From Fibrobacter sp. (GTDB taxonomy: Bacteria; Fibrobacterota; Chitinivibrionia; Chitinivibrionales; Chitinispirillaceae), in NCBI GenBank assembly GCA_012728995.1, contig JAAYEB010000009.1, positions 1 through 43,610 of the forward strand: a stretch of DNA of 43,610 bases, given 5' to 3'. Position numbers and translations under genes: made by a program. Below, one piece after another: positions 17,561 through 25,271 of this stretch. The notes beneath the pieces were generated by a model. The model was not told where the DNA came from, did no database searches, and worked only from the letters and a program-made list of their open reading frames with translations. Each line of letters begins with the position of its first letter. Position 1 is the stretch's first letter.

Positions 17561-19123
17561 ATGAGTAAATGTAAAATGTTGTTTGTAAAGAGTTTGGATA
17601 AACGGGTATTGTTCTCGACAGAGGAGTTTGCCAGAGAAGTATTAAATGATCCACATTATGATAATATCCCCTTTGTTGATAAGGGTTCAATTCAAAGGGC
17701 ATTCGATCTTTATGGTGATAAACTGGTTTCTTTAGATCAGGATGTTAACTCTGCTTTAGGTGGGATAACACTTAATATTGAAGGACATTTTCTGGCTTCA
17801 AATCTTCCTGAAATAGAAACGATCGTAACTGATCAATCCTGTGACACTTATATGTTGGACCAGATCCTTGGGGATAATCAGGATATTACACACATAGGAT
17901 TAACTGCATATGTTTCTGGGATGGATAAAACGATTGATTTAATAAAGCATATTCAGGAAAAATATCCTGAAAAAGAGCTGTATGTTGGAGGTGTTGGCGC
18001 TGTTTATCCTCATATTGAAGCTGTAATTAAAGAAAAGAATAAGATATGTACAGGAGAAGGTGTAAGTTTTTTACGTAAGCATTTAGGACTTTCTGAATTG
18101 AAATCAGAAGAAATGAAAATAACATCAGTGCATGGACAGGCTGCATTTATCCCTCTTTCCAGGCCTGCCATTTACGTTGTTACACAGCTTGGGTGTTTTA
18201 ACAACTGTGATTTTTGTATAACAAACAAAATGCACAGGTATAATCCTTTTTCAAAGTCTGAACAGATCATTAATTATTTTGATCAATTACTAAAAAATTC
18301 GAAGCAGGATGAATTTGTAGTACTATGTGAACCCAATGCATTCAATCCGGTTGCAGTATGGAAGCGGGTGTTTAACTTTTTTATAGAGAACGCAAATTCT
18401 TATGATAACAAGATTTTTCTATTTGGGCCAAGTTCGATTAAAACACTAAGTCAATTTGATCTGGAAAAAATACAGTATGAGAGCCCGTTAAAGATATTCT
18501 TTGTGAATTATGGAATCGAAAAAACAGTAGGAGAAGGTTACGAAAAAAATGGGGGTGACCCCAAAGGGATGATCCGGCATATGAACAGACTTGGGATAGT
18601 TACCAATCACAGTTATATTGTTGGACTTCCGGAACAAAATTCAGAAATGGTTGATGAAGAAATCAGGAACAATCTGGAATATGAGTCTGATTTCATCAAC
18701 ATAATTACATTCAAACCGATACCAAAAACAACACTTTATGAACAGTTGGAGAAAAAAAACAGAATAATTACCATGAAAGTGCCTCCTGAGTTTCTTTATG
18801 TTGATGGTTATTTACCATTTGATCATGAGTATTTTGGTCCAGGTTTTACGTTGCTGGAGCAGACATTCAAGGCTTATTATGAAAACGAAAAAGGGATTGT
18901 AGACATATGCAATAATGTATGTAATAAACTTATTCGTTTATGGGAAATATGCGGATCGCAGGTTTTGCTTCAATTGGCAGAGAAGTATCTTGAAACCAGC
19001 AGAAAAAGATTGCCATCATTTTCGAAAAGAATGCCATCGGAAGTTACAAATGAATATAAACGTCGTCTTTTAGATACACAGAAGCGTTTTGATAAAACAC
19101 TAAACAAGGTTCTGGTAAAATAA
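17561..19123 (+). CDS. Radical SAM protein with B12-binding-like N-terminal domain
   Basis: A 520-residue protein. AAGGAG lies seven bases before ATG 17561. Residues about 85-175 resemble a cobalamin-binding Rossmann domain (THIGLTAYVSGMDKTIDLI, YVGGVGAVYPHIE, CTGEGVSFLRK), though without a visible DxHxxG, so base-off cobalamin binding is doubtful. The radical SAM core follows with C212-F-N-N-C216-D-F-C219, the three cysteines for the 4Fe-4S cluster, and later GLPEQN and ITFKPIPKTTLYEQL, as in Elp3/NirJ-like cores. The C-terminus (430-520) is helical and unassigned. It is followed after five bases by a methyltransferase, so they are surely cotranscribed. The substrate is unknown; the locus could modify a peptide, lipid or small molecule. 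Confidence 0.82.
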   Translation: MSKCKMLFVKSLDKRVLFSTEEFAREVLNDPHYDNIPFVDKGSIQRAFDLYGDKLVSLDQDVNSALGGITLNIEGHFLASNLPEIETIVTDQSCDTYMLDQILGDNQDITHIGLTAYVSGMDKTIDLIKHIQEKYPEKELYVGGVGAVYPHIEAVIKEKNKICTGEGVSFLRKHLGLSELKSEEMKITSVHGQAAFIPLSRPAIYVVTQLGCFNNCDFCITNKMHRYNPFSKSEQIINYFDQLLKNSKQDEFVVLCEPNAFNPVAVWKRVFNFFIENANSYDNKIFLFGPSSIKTLSQFDLEKIQYESPLKIFFVNYGIEKTVGEGYEKNGGDPKGMIRHMNRLGIVTNHSYIVGLPEQNSEMVDEEIRNNLEYESDFINIITFKPIPKTTLYEQLEKKNRIITMKVPPEFLYVDGYLPFDHEYFGPGFTLLEQTFKAYYENEKGIVDICNNVCNKLIRLWEICGSQVLLQLAEKYLETSRKRLPSFSKRMPSEVTNEYKRRLLDTQKRFDKTLNKVLVK

Positions 19124-19128
19124 AAATC

Positions 19129-19734
19129 ATGTTATGTAGTTTAATTTTAAAGATCAATGATTTGGTTGTTGAGCCATTTATAAGAAAAATGAAAGAGCAA
19201 ATCTGTACTCTTTTGCCTGAAAATAATGGTGGGTTACTTCTTGACCTTTGCTCTTCTTCTGGTGAACAAAGTAACATTGCTTTTTGCCAAGGTTATAAAG
19301 TAATCGGACTTGATTTGAATTATTATTCTCTCAGATATGCCAGGAAAAAATATCCACAGATCAATTTTATTTGTGCTGATGCGTCAAAAATACCTTTTAA
19401 AGAGGGAACCTTTTCTTATATTGTGATAACAAATGGTATTCATGATAAACATGAGCTTTTGCGAAATTCAATAATTGAGCAAGCTTATATGATGCTGAAA
19501 CAGAACGGATACTTGGCCATTACAGATCTTGAAAAACCCTGGAACAAACGATCTTTCATTCAGAATATATTTACCAGTATTATTGAAATATTTTCCGGGC
19601 ATTGTAAAAATGGTTTTAGCTTTCTAAAGCTGGGTGGGGTTACAATCTTTATTAAAAAAATCAATGTAGAAATTGTTAAAACGAAGAGGTATTCAAACCG
19701 TAATATAATTTCCTTAATATGTCAAAAAATCTGA
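19129..19734 (+). CDS. Class I SAM-dependent methyltransferase
   Basis: A 201-residue methyltransferase of the Methyltransf_11 type. Motif I is LLLDLCSSSGEQ (36-47; the usual G-x-G is replaced by serines), the acidic ribose-binding loop is IGLDLN (59-64), motif II is ICADASKIPFKEGTFSYIVITNGIHD (81-106) and motif III follows LKQNGYLAIT. The serine-rich motif I is unusual but the fold is clear. No ribosome binding site of its own is evident; the start lies five bases after the radical SAM stop, so translation is coupled. It probably methylates the same molecule that the radical SAM enzyme alters. Confidence 0.8.
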   Translation: MLCSLILKINDLVVEPFIRKMKEQICTLLPENNGGLLLDLCSSSGEQSNIAFCQGYKVIGLDLNYYSLRYARKKYPQINFICADASKIPFKEGTFSYIVITNGIHDKHELLRNSIIEQAYMMLKQNGYLAITDLEKPWNKRSFIQNIFTSIIEIFSGHCKNGFSFLKLGGVTIFIKKINVEIVKTKRYSNRNIISLICQKI

Positions 19735-19798
19735 ATTCAGCTAATTCAATAAAGTGCAAAGTGCAAATACACGCGTAATATGCCCTTGGGCAAGTGAT

Positions 19799-20578
19799 TC
19801 ACTCTTTAAAAAGGTCAATATCTCTTCGGATCGGTTCTTTTGCCAAGTAAGATTCAGGGTGAAGAATAACATTCATTACCTCAAATGCAGTGATTACACT
19901 AGTCAGACCAACTCCAATAGAGTTCGTGGGAGCTGGTATTTTTCCTTGAATTATATCTTCTATCAGGCTTTCTTTCCCTTTTAAAAATACTGACGAGTTT
20001 GATAATACTTTTTTATAGCAGCTATCGGGATCTGCTTTAGTCTGGTTAACTCTGAAGTAGTTGAATTTTTCCAGGGAAATACAGCGCGGACCGAATGTAT
20101 AGATTACAGCACAGAATCCTATTGCTGATGAAAAAATATAAGATCCATTGTTTTTATGGATAGCATTATCCAGGTAAACGGACTGATCAAATAAGCCATA
20201 ATCCATTTCATCAACACAGATATTTACATCTTTGCAGAGCTCTTGAGCACTATTTTGATCTGTGATTCCATTTGTATCTATGATTATTTCTGCTTCCGGA
20301 TTAATTTCCATGCAAATGCTTTTAATAACTGAAGCTTTGAATTTTCCTATAGTTTCTGAATTACATCCAAGTTGCCTGTTTAGATTTGATATTTCAAATG
20401 TTTCGGGATCAGAAATTTTCAGAAAATTAACTCCAAGGCGAATAAGGCGCTCAGCTAGTAATCCACCTACACCACCAGCACCAGCAATAGCAACTTTGGC
20501 ATTTTTAATTTTTTGTTGTTCTTCGGTTGAAAAAATGCCTATATTTCGGCTAACCATTTTAGAATAATAGTCATTCAT
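19799..20578 (-). CDS. E1-like ThiF/MoeB-family adenylyltransferase
   Basis: A 259-residue protein with the nucleotide-binding loop GAGGVGG (33-39), D57 at the end of strand 2, SNLNRQ (64-69), K79/K81 and CVDEMD (121-126), the core ATP sites of ThiF/MoeB/HesA/E1 enzymes, which adenylate the C-terminus of a ubiquitin-like or peptide carrier. The two CxxC zinc pairs of MoeB and ThiF are absent and no obvious transfer cysteine is visible, so it may be a TcdA- or MccB-like branch that forms an amide or cyclic product rather than a thiocarboxylate. It converges on the radical SAM-methyltransferase pair with a 64-base gap. No ThiS/MoaD-like carrier is encoded nearby. Confidence 0.82.
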   Translation of the reverse strand: MNDYYSKMVSRNIGIFSTEEQQKIKNAKVAIAGAGGVGGLLAERLIRLGVNFLKISDPETFEISNLNRQLGCNSETIGKFKASVIKSICMEINPEAEIIIDTNGITDQNSAQELCKDVNICVDEMDYGLFDQSVYLDNAIHKNNGSYIFSSAIGFCAVIYTFGPRCISLEKFNYFRVNQTKADPDSCYKKVLSNSSVFLKGKESLIEDIIQGKIPAPTNSIGVGLTSVITAFEVMNVILHPESYLAKEPIRRDIDLFKE

Positions 20579-20600
20579 GGCAAAATTATTGATTTTTTAG

Positions 20601-20656
20601 AAATTAGGGAAGGTTTTCTAATTTTAATCATATATCTTACAATAATATTGTATAAT
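20601..20656. promoter_or_regulatory. Divergent promoter region with palindrome over a -10 box
   Basis: Between the E1-like gene and the hybrid kinase gene, the odd palindrome TACAATAATATTGTA (20638-20652, 7-1-7) runs into TATAAT (20651-20656), a good plus-strand -10 box. A second dyad, AAATTAG (20601-20607) / CTAATTT (20618-20624), lies beside it. A repressor on the palindrome would cover the -10 element. No clear -35 box is seen. Confidence 0.4.
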
Positions 20657-20701
20657 AAAACCAAAGTGGTTAAAAGGTGAAAATTAGTATATGGAGTAAT
20701 A

Positions 20702-23221
20702 ATGTCCAGAAATATTTCCTGTTACAGTACTTCTGCAATACTCAGGTATGCTAAATCCAGGGGTATTGATAAAAAAAAGTTACTTTATAATATCTCCACA
20801 CCTGAAGAAATACTGGAAAATCAGCTTGAGTGGATCGATTCTCATACATGGATTAAGCTGGCTTGTAATCTGGAAAAAGAACTTGGTGAAGAGAATGGAT
20901 CTCTTTATGAATTTGGACGTCATATTTTAAAAACAGAAATAAAAACATTTTTTATGCTTTTTTTAAAAATTGCACCTCTTTCTTTAGTAATAAAAAAACT
21001 GCCTTTTTACCTTAAAAAATATGTTAATAAGGATGCAAATGTAAGGATTAAACTGATTCGTGAAGGACTTCTGGAGCTATATTACACTTCGCCTGAAGAT
21101 AAAAGTAAGTATTCACCGCAATTTTGTGAATTCAATAAAGGTGTAACTGTAAGTACAATGGAGTTAAAAGGATTTAAAAATGTGAGGTTAACTGAATTGC
21201 AATGTGCAGCCAGGAGTGATGTAGCAGAATGTCACTATCGTATTGAATGGGCCTGGAAAAGATCGTGGATTCGCAGAAAGTTGGAAAATCTGTTATTTAT
21301 TGGTTTTCGTGATAGGCAGAGCATAATTCGTCATCTTGAAGAACGTCATCTGGAACTTCAGGATCAGTATTCTCAAATATTACATCTCAAGGATTTCTAT
21401 TTTCATATCATGAGTAATATGAGTGAGGGTATTGTCTGGTTTGATGAAAAAGGGTTGATTAATTTTGTTAATGACGGGTTTTGCAGGATTTGTGGCAGGA
21501 ATACTTCAGAAATAATCAACAAACACATAACTACTATCCTTTCGGATCAAAAGACAAAAGAAAGGTTTCAGATATTAGTAAATAAACAGCGCTTAAATCC
21601 TAATCGGTCGTTAACTGAAAAATATGGCGTTTTGCATAATAATGGTGAAAGAAAAATCACTCAATTTAATATTATTTGGGTAACAAATGAAATCAGGAAT
21701 CCTGGGTTTCTTTGTACTGTCATAGACATAACTGATCGTCTGAAAATGGAGAGCCGACTTTACATTACAGAGCATAGGTATCGTTCTCTATATGAAAATT
21801 CGCCAGCTATTATTATTGGAATCGATCTGGAAGGAAGATTTATATATGCAAATCCGGCCATGGAAAAACAGTCCGGTTATTCCGAAGAAGAGTTGAAAAG
21901 AATGCATTTAAGTGAACTGGCTGGAGATGATACGGTTTTTGCTGATTTACAAATAAAACTGGGGGAAAAGCCCAAAATCCTTGAAGCTCATTTTAAAACA
22001 AAATCCGGAAACTGGAAGACAATTACCCTTAACACATATCCGATAATTGGAGAGGATGGTATTGTAATCGGTATTTCCGGAATTGGTGTAGATATTACAG
22101 AGACCGTTTTACTCCATGAACAGTTATTACAGACCCAAAGAATGGATCTGCTTGGGAAAATGGCAGGTGGATTAGCTCACGATTTCAATAATTTGTTAGT
22201 GTCCATAATGGGATACAGTAGAATGATACAGGATAGATCTTGTGAAGAAAAAATCAAAAAATATGCCGAAATTATCCAAAGTGCATCAGAACGGGCTGCA
22301 GTATTGACCCGGAATCTTTTAACATTCAGCAGAGGGGATATTGTCAAAAATCAGATATTTTCTCTTAATGCCCTTTTGACAGAAGTTAAAGAATTGCTTG
22401 TTCCGGTTATACCGTCGAACATTACCGTCTTAACAGACATTTCTAAAGAAACATTCGATATATACGGCGATTCCGGAAAACTTCATCAATGCATTCTGAA
22501 TATGTGTATTAATGCCCGTGATGCAATAGGTAATAAAACTGGAATTATAACATTGAGATTGATGCGCTCTCCCAAAAAAGATTTTGCTCGAATCCAGGTT
22601 GAGGATTCCGGAAACGGTATACCACTCAAGTATCTTGATAAAATATTTGATCCTTTCTTTTCTACTAAAGCTAGAGGAAAAGGCACCGGATTAGGATTAT
22701 CTGTAGTTTATGGTGTAGTTAAAACGCATAAAGGAGAGATTACTGTAGATTCACGACCGGGACAAGGAACAATATTCAATATTGATTTTCCCTTTATTAT
22801 TAAAAGTGTTGATTCCAGATCAACCAGTATATCTGAAATGGAATTTATGGCAAAGGTAGAAAAGACCAATTTGAGGGATGGTATCATTCTTATTATCGAC
22901 AATGATGAGCTTATGGTTGAGTTTTGTCGTGAAATTCTTCAAAATGCAGGATATAACACTGTTCAGTTCTGTTCATCAATGGATGCACTGGTATGGTTTG
23001 AGCAAAACAGCAGTAAAGTCAATCTTGTTTTAACCGATATTATCATGCCTGAAATTGGTGGCATAAAACTGGTATCCAGAATCCGTGAGATAAAAAAAGA
23101 TATAAAGGTTATTTGGATGACAGGCTATGCACCAGAATCCCTGGCTTTGCCCGAATTCGGACACGTTATCATGAAACCATTTACTTCCTCAATGATGATA
23201 TCTGCAATTGAAAAAGTTTGA
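20702..23221 (+). CDS. Hybrid sensor histidine kinase (V4R-like, PAS-PAS-HK-REC)
   Basis: An 839-residue hybrid kinase without membrane spans, so cytoplasmic. Residues 1-185 form a sensory domain ending in LTELQCAARSDVAECHYRIEW, which resembles V4R/haem-NO-binding-like ligand domains; its C168 and C177 could bind metal. Two PAS domains follow (about 235-350 and 355-470), then the phosphoacceptor H493 in GGLAHDFNNLL, the HATPase with N-box NMCINARDA, VEDSGNGIP and GKGTGLGLSVVYG, and a receiver domain with D779 in LVLTDIIMPE and K825. GGAG precedes the ATG. It probably senses a small molecule or redox change and passes phosphate to an unlinked protein, perhaps the lone receiver at 16266-16667. 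Confidence 0.88.
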   Translation: MSRNISCYSTSAILRYAKSRGIDKKKLLYNISTPEEILENQLEWIDSHTWIKLACNLEKELGEENGSLYEFGRHILKTEIKTFFMLFLKIAPLSLVIKKLPFYLKKYVNKDANVRIKLIREGLLELYYTSPEDKSKYSPQFCEFNKGVTVSTMELKGFKNVRLTELQCAARSDVAECHYRIEWAWKRSWIRRKLENLLFIGFRDRQSIIRHLEERHLELQDQYSQILHLKDFYFHIMSNMSEGIVWFDEKGLINFVNDGFCRICGRNTSEIINKHITTILSDQKTKERFQILVNKQRLNPNRSLTEKYGVLHNNGERKITQFNIIWVTNEIRNPGFLCTVIDITDRLKMESRLYITEHRYRSLYENSPAIIIGIDLEGRFIYANPAMEKQSGYSEEELKRMHLSELAGDDTVFADLQIKLGEKPKILEAHFKTKSGNWKTITLNTYPIIGEDGIVIGISGIGVDITETVLLHEQLLQTQRMDLLGKMAGGLAHDFNNLLVSIMGYSRMIQDRSCEEKIKKYAEIIQSASERAAVLTRNLLTFSRGDIVKNQIFSLNALLTEVKELLVPVIPSNITVLTDISKETFDIYGDSGKLHQCILNMCINARDAIGNKTGIITLRLMRSPKKDFARIQVEDSGNGIPLKYLDKIFDPFFSTKARGKGTGLGLSVVYGVVKTHKGEITVDSRPGQGTIFNIDFPFIIKSVDSRSTSISEMEFMAKVEKTNLRDGIILIIDNDELMVEFCREILQNAGYNTVQFCSSMDALVWFEQNSSKVNLVLTDIIMPEIGGIKLVSRIREIKKDIKVIWMTGYAPESLALPEFGHVIMKPFTSSMMISAIEKV

Positions 23222-23292
23222 ACTGATCTTTTTCAGAAAAAAATATACTCGCCATAGAAAACATCCAATTAATTAGATACTCTTGATAACTT

Positions 23293-23307
23293 GACAAGCA
23301 GCTTGTC
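23293..23307. promoter_or_regulatory. Short palindrome GACAAGC-A-GCTTGTC
   Basis: A perfect 7-1-7 palindrome lies 72 bases after the hybrid kinase and about 170 before the next gene. With a one-base centre it would not fold well as RNA, so a dimeric DNA-binding protein is more likely. GGTTGAGAT at 23383-23391 lies 83-91 bases before the next start. Confidence 0.3.
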
Positions 23308-23473
23308 GGGTCGTACCATGATTACAACAACAACAGTTGGTTTTGAATAGTGTTAACGGTGAAAGTGAATTGTCAAACAACAGGTTGAGATAAATAGTAT
23401 GCATTTCGTTATCCAGAACTAGATGTAAAGATATTGTTTAACCAGGTGTTTAGCAGAAAGTAAACAACAATAA

Positions 23474-24469
23474 ATGATTACATTTTTTGTTGTAAAATTA
23501 CTCATAGTGAGATATAATAAATATAGTTGCTATGTGAAATGGTCTGACATTTATCCTTTCACACTGGCGGAAGGTATGAAAATTGAGACTGCAAGAATCC
23601 TCTCAAAAATGATACCTTTGGATGTGATTAATTCAATTGGAAGCCTGTATTGTTATCTTATAGCGTTAATAAAATACCCTTCGATATCTTCTCCTGTGTA
23701 TTACCGGTCCCAGTCAGGTTTAAAATTAACAGAGTATAATATGAATTACGCCAATTCAGAAACCATTAATTTATTCAAAGAATTTTTTTACAAAAAAGAT
23801 GGCAGATTTCTTGAAAAGGAATATCAATATGATTCAGGATATTTTGATCATTCTTTCTTGTATTTAATTCAGAATGAATTAAATGATGTTGTTGCAAGTT
23901 TCATGATAATCAATAAAACCAGACAGGGTCTATTGCCGGTTGAATATGCTCAGATCGGCGATAAAACCGGAATGAATTATGGCAGAGTGGATGTTGGGAA
24001 TTATAAATTTTATAATCTTGAAGGTGACTATAGAAAATATAAAGTTTGTGAGATATATCGATTGAAAAAGGCGGAATTGATTGAGTCAAAATTACAGGAT
24101 CTGGAAACAACATATCTGATTTTCACTGCTTTGCTTGGGAGAGTTCTAATCTCTAATTACAGATATGGAATTTTAACATGCCGATGTGCGGATTCAGGAT
24201 TACAAAATCTTTACATGAGAAATCTTCATTTTAAGGATACAGAACTTTTAGCAAGTTATCCGGGAGAGAATGAATCATTCAGGATTATGACAATCGATTT
24301 TTGGAAACAGCAGAAAATATTCGCAAATTTTGGCAGGAAGCAGTTTGCAATGGAACTTTACATGCTTTCAAAACTTCGGAAAAGGTCATTTAAAATGAGA
24401 AATGGCAAGATTAACAGACCATTTTCGTTTAATAAAAAAAGATCTCAAAAATTGATTAACACTTGTTAA
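23474..24469 (+). CDS. Unassigned protein, possible GNAT/N-acyltransferase
   Basis: A 331-residue protein I do not recognise with certainty. After a hydrophobic N-terminus (1-12), residues 110-300 alternate strands and helices like a GNAT fold. YKVCEIYRLKKAEL (189-202) recalls the V-E-V-S-R-L block of autoinducer synthases and exosortase-associated acyltransferases, followed by a helix, a strand ending in GILTCRCADSGLQNLY, and a Tyr-rich loop. On this thin basis it could N-acylate a small molecule. The C-terminal 30 residues are very basic (RKRSFKMRNGKINRPFSFNKKRS). No ribosome binding site supports ATG 23474; ATG 23576 has a GGAAGG touching it. It follows the sensor kinase but has its own 250-base upstream region. 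Confidence 0.5.
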   Translation: MITFFVVKLLIVRYNKYSCYVKWSDIYPFTLAEGMKIETARILSKMIPLDVINSIGSLYCYLIALIKYPSISSPVYYRSQSGLKLTEYNMNYANSETINLFKEFFYKKDGRFLEKEYQYDSGYFDHSFLYLIQNELNDVVASFMIINKTRQGLLPVEYAQIGDKTGMNYGRVDVGNYKFYNLEGDYRKYKVCEIYRLKKAELIESKLQDLETTYLIFTALLGRVLISNYRYGILTCRCADSGLQNLYMRNLHFKDTELLASYPGENESFRIMTIDFWKQQKIFANFGRKQFAMELYMLSKLRKRSFKMRNGKINRPFSFNKKRSQKLINTC

Positions 24470-25271
24470 AATTGCCTTAATTACAGCAATACAAACATGA
24501 ACTACTTATATCATAGAATAGATTGAATTTTTGTGAACATCAGGTTTATATAAATCGGTTCGATCATTACCACATATAGGGAGTGTTCATAAAAATTGTA
24601 CGTTTTAAAAATATTATCTGGAAAAAGGTGTTTTCTTATTACCAAAATAGTAACATTCTTTCTCGCGATCTGCTTCGCGGACATTGGCACCTTGATAATT
24701 ATGAATTATGAATTGCTCTACATTCACCATTTTTAATTCATCATTACCTTATGACCTTCACAACTATAAAAGCTTTTCTGCGGTAAGCTCATCGTAAATT
24801 AATCGTATCATTCAGGTATTATTTCCTTATGTTTTGGTAGATTAATTATCTGATCAGTGCGTTTTTAAATAGATTTTAAAATTCAGAAGGTGTTTTCAGG
24901 ACTGATATATAAAGAGTAAAACCCTTTTTGGCCTTTAAATGGATTTTTAAGTATATTTATTTATATCAGAAACCGATACCTAAACGTGATCTGATTAATG
25001 ATATTTATTGTTTAGTTAAGAAAGTAAATGCATAATTACTCTGAGGGTTATTTAAATTCAGAAGATAAATCATAAGTAGAAGTGCTGTATTGTTAATGTT
25101 TTTAAAATTTTCCTTTAGTTAAATAAAAGGGGAGAAGACTTTTAATATTACCACAGTACATACAATTATCAAAATGCAGAAAGTATTGTGTGTGATGGCT
25201 CCGTATAGTTCATTAACAGTGTATCACCAGGCTTAGATAAAAATCCAAAAAAAATTAGTAGGAGAAATGCA
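24470..25271. other. Long AT-rich intergenic region with short repeats
   Basis: About 800 bases without a credible gene. TAATTATGAATTATGAATTG (24696-24714 region) is a tandem nonamer, and CGCGA...TCGCG (24664-24678) is a GC-rich mini-dyad in AT-rich DNA. They may be remnants of a small decayed element, but I find no terminal repeats or transposase. The ribosome binding site of the AsmA gene is at the right end. Confidence 0.45.

Noticed and set aside
24684-24700. TGGCACCTTGATAAT as a second sigma-54 promoter
   Set aside because: The -12 GC is missing and no gene start lies at a suitable distance.
24581-24714. GAGTGTTCATAAAAATTG and the ATGAATTATGAATT tandem as possible ends of an insertion element or MITE
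   Set aside because: No matching inverted partner, target-site duplication or transposase fragment is visible.
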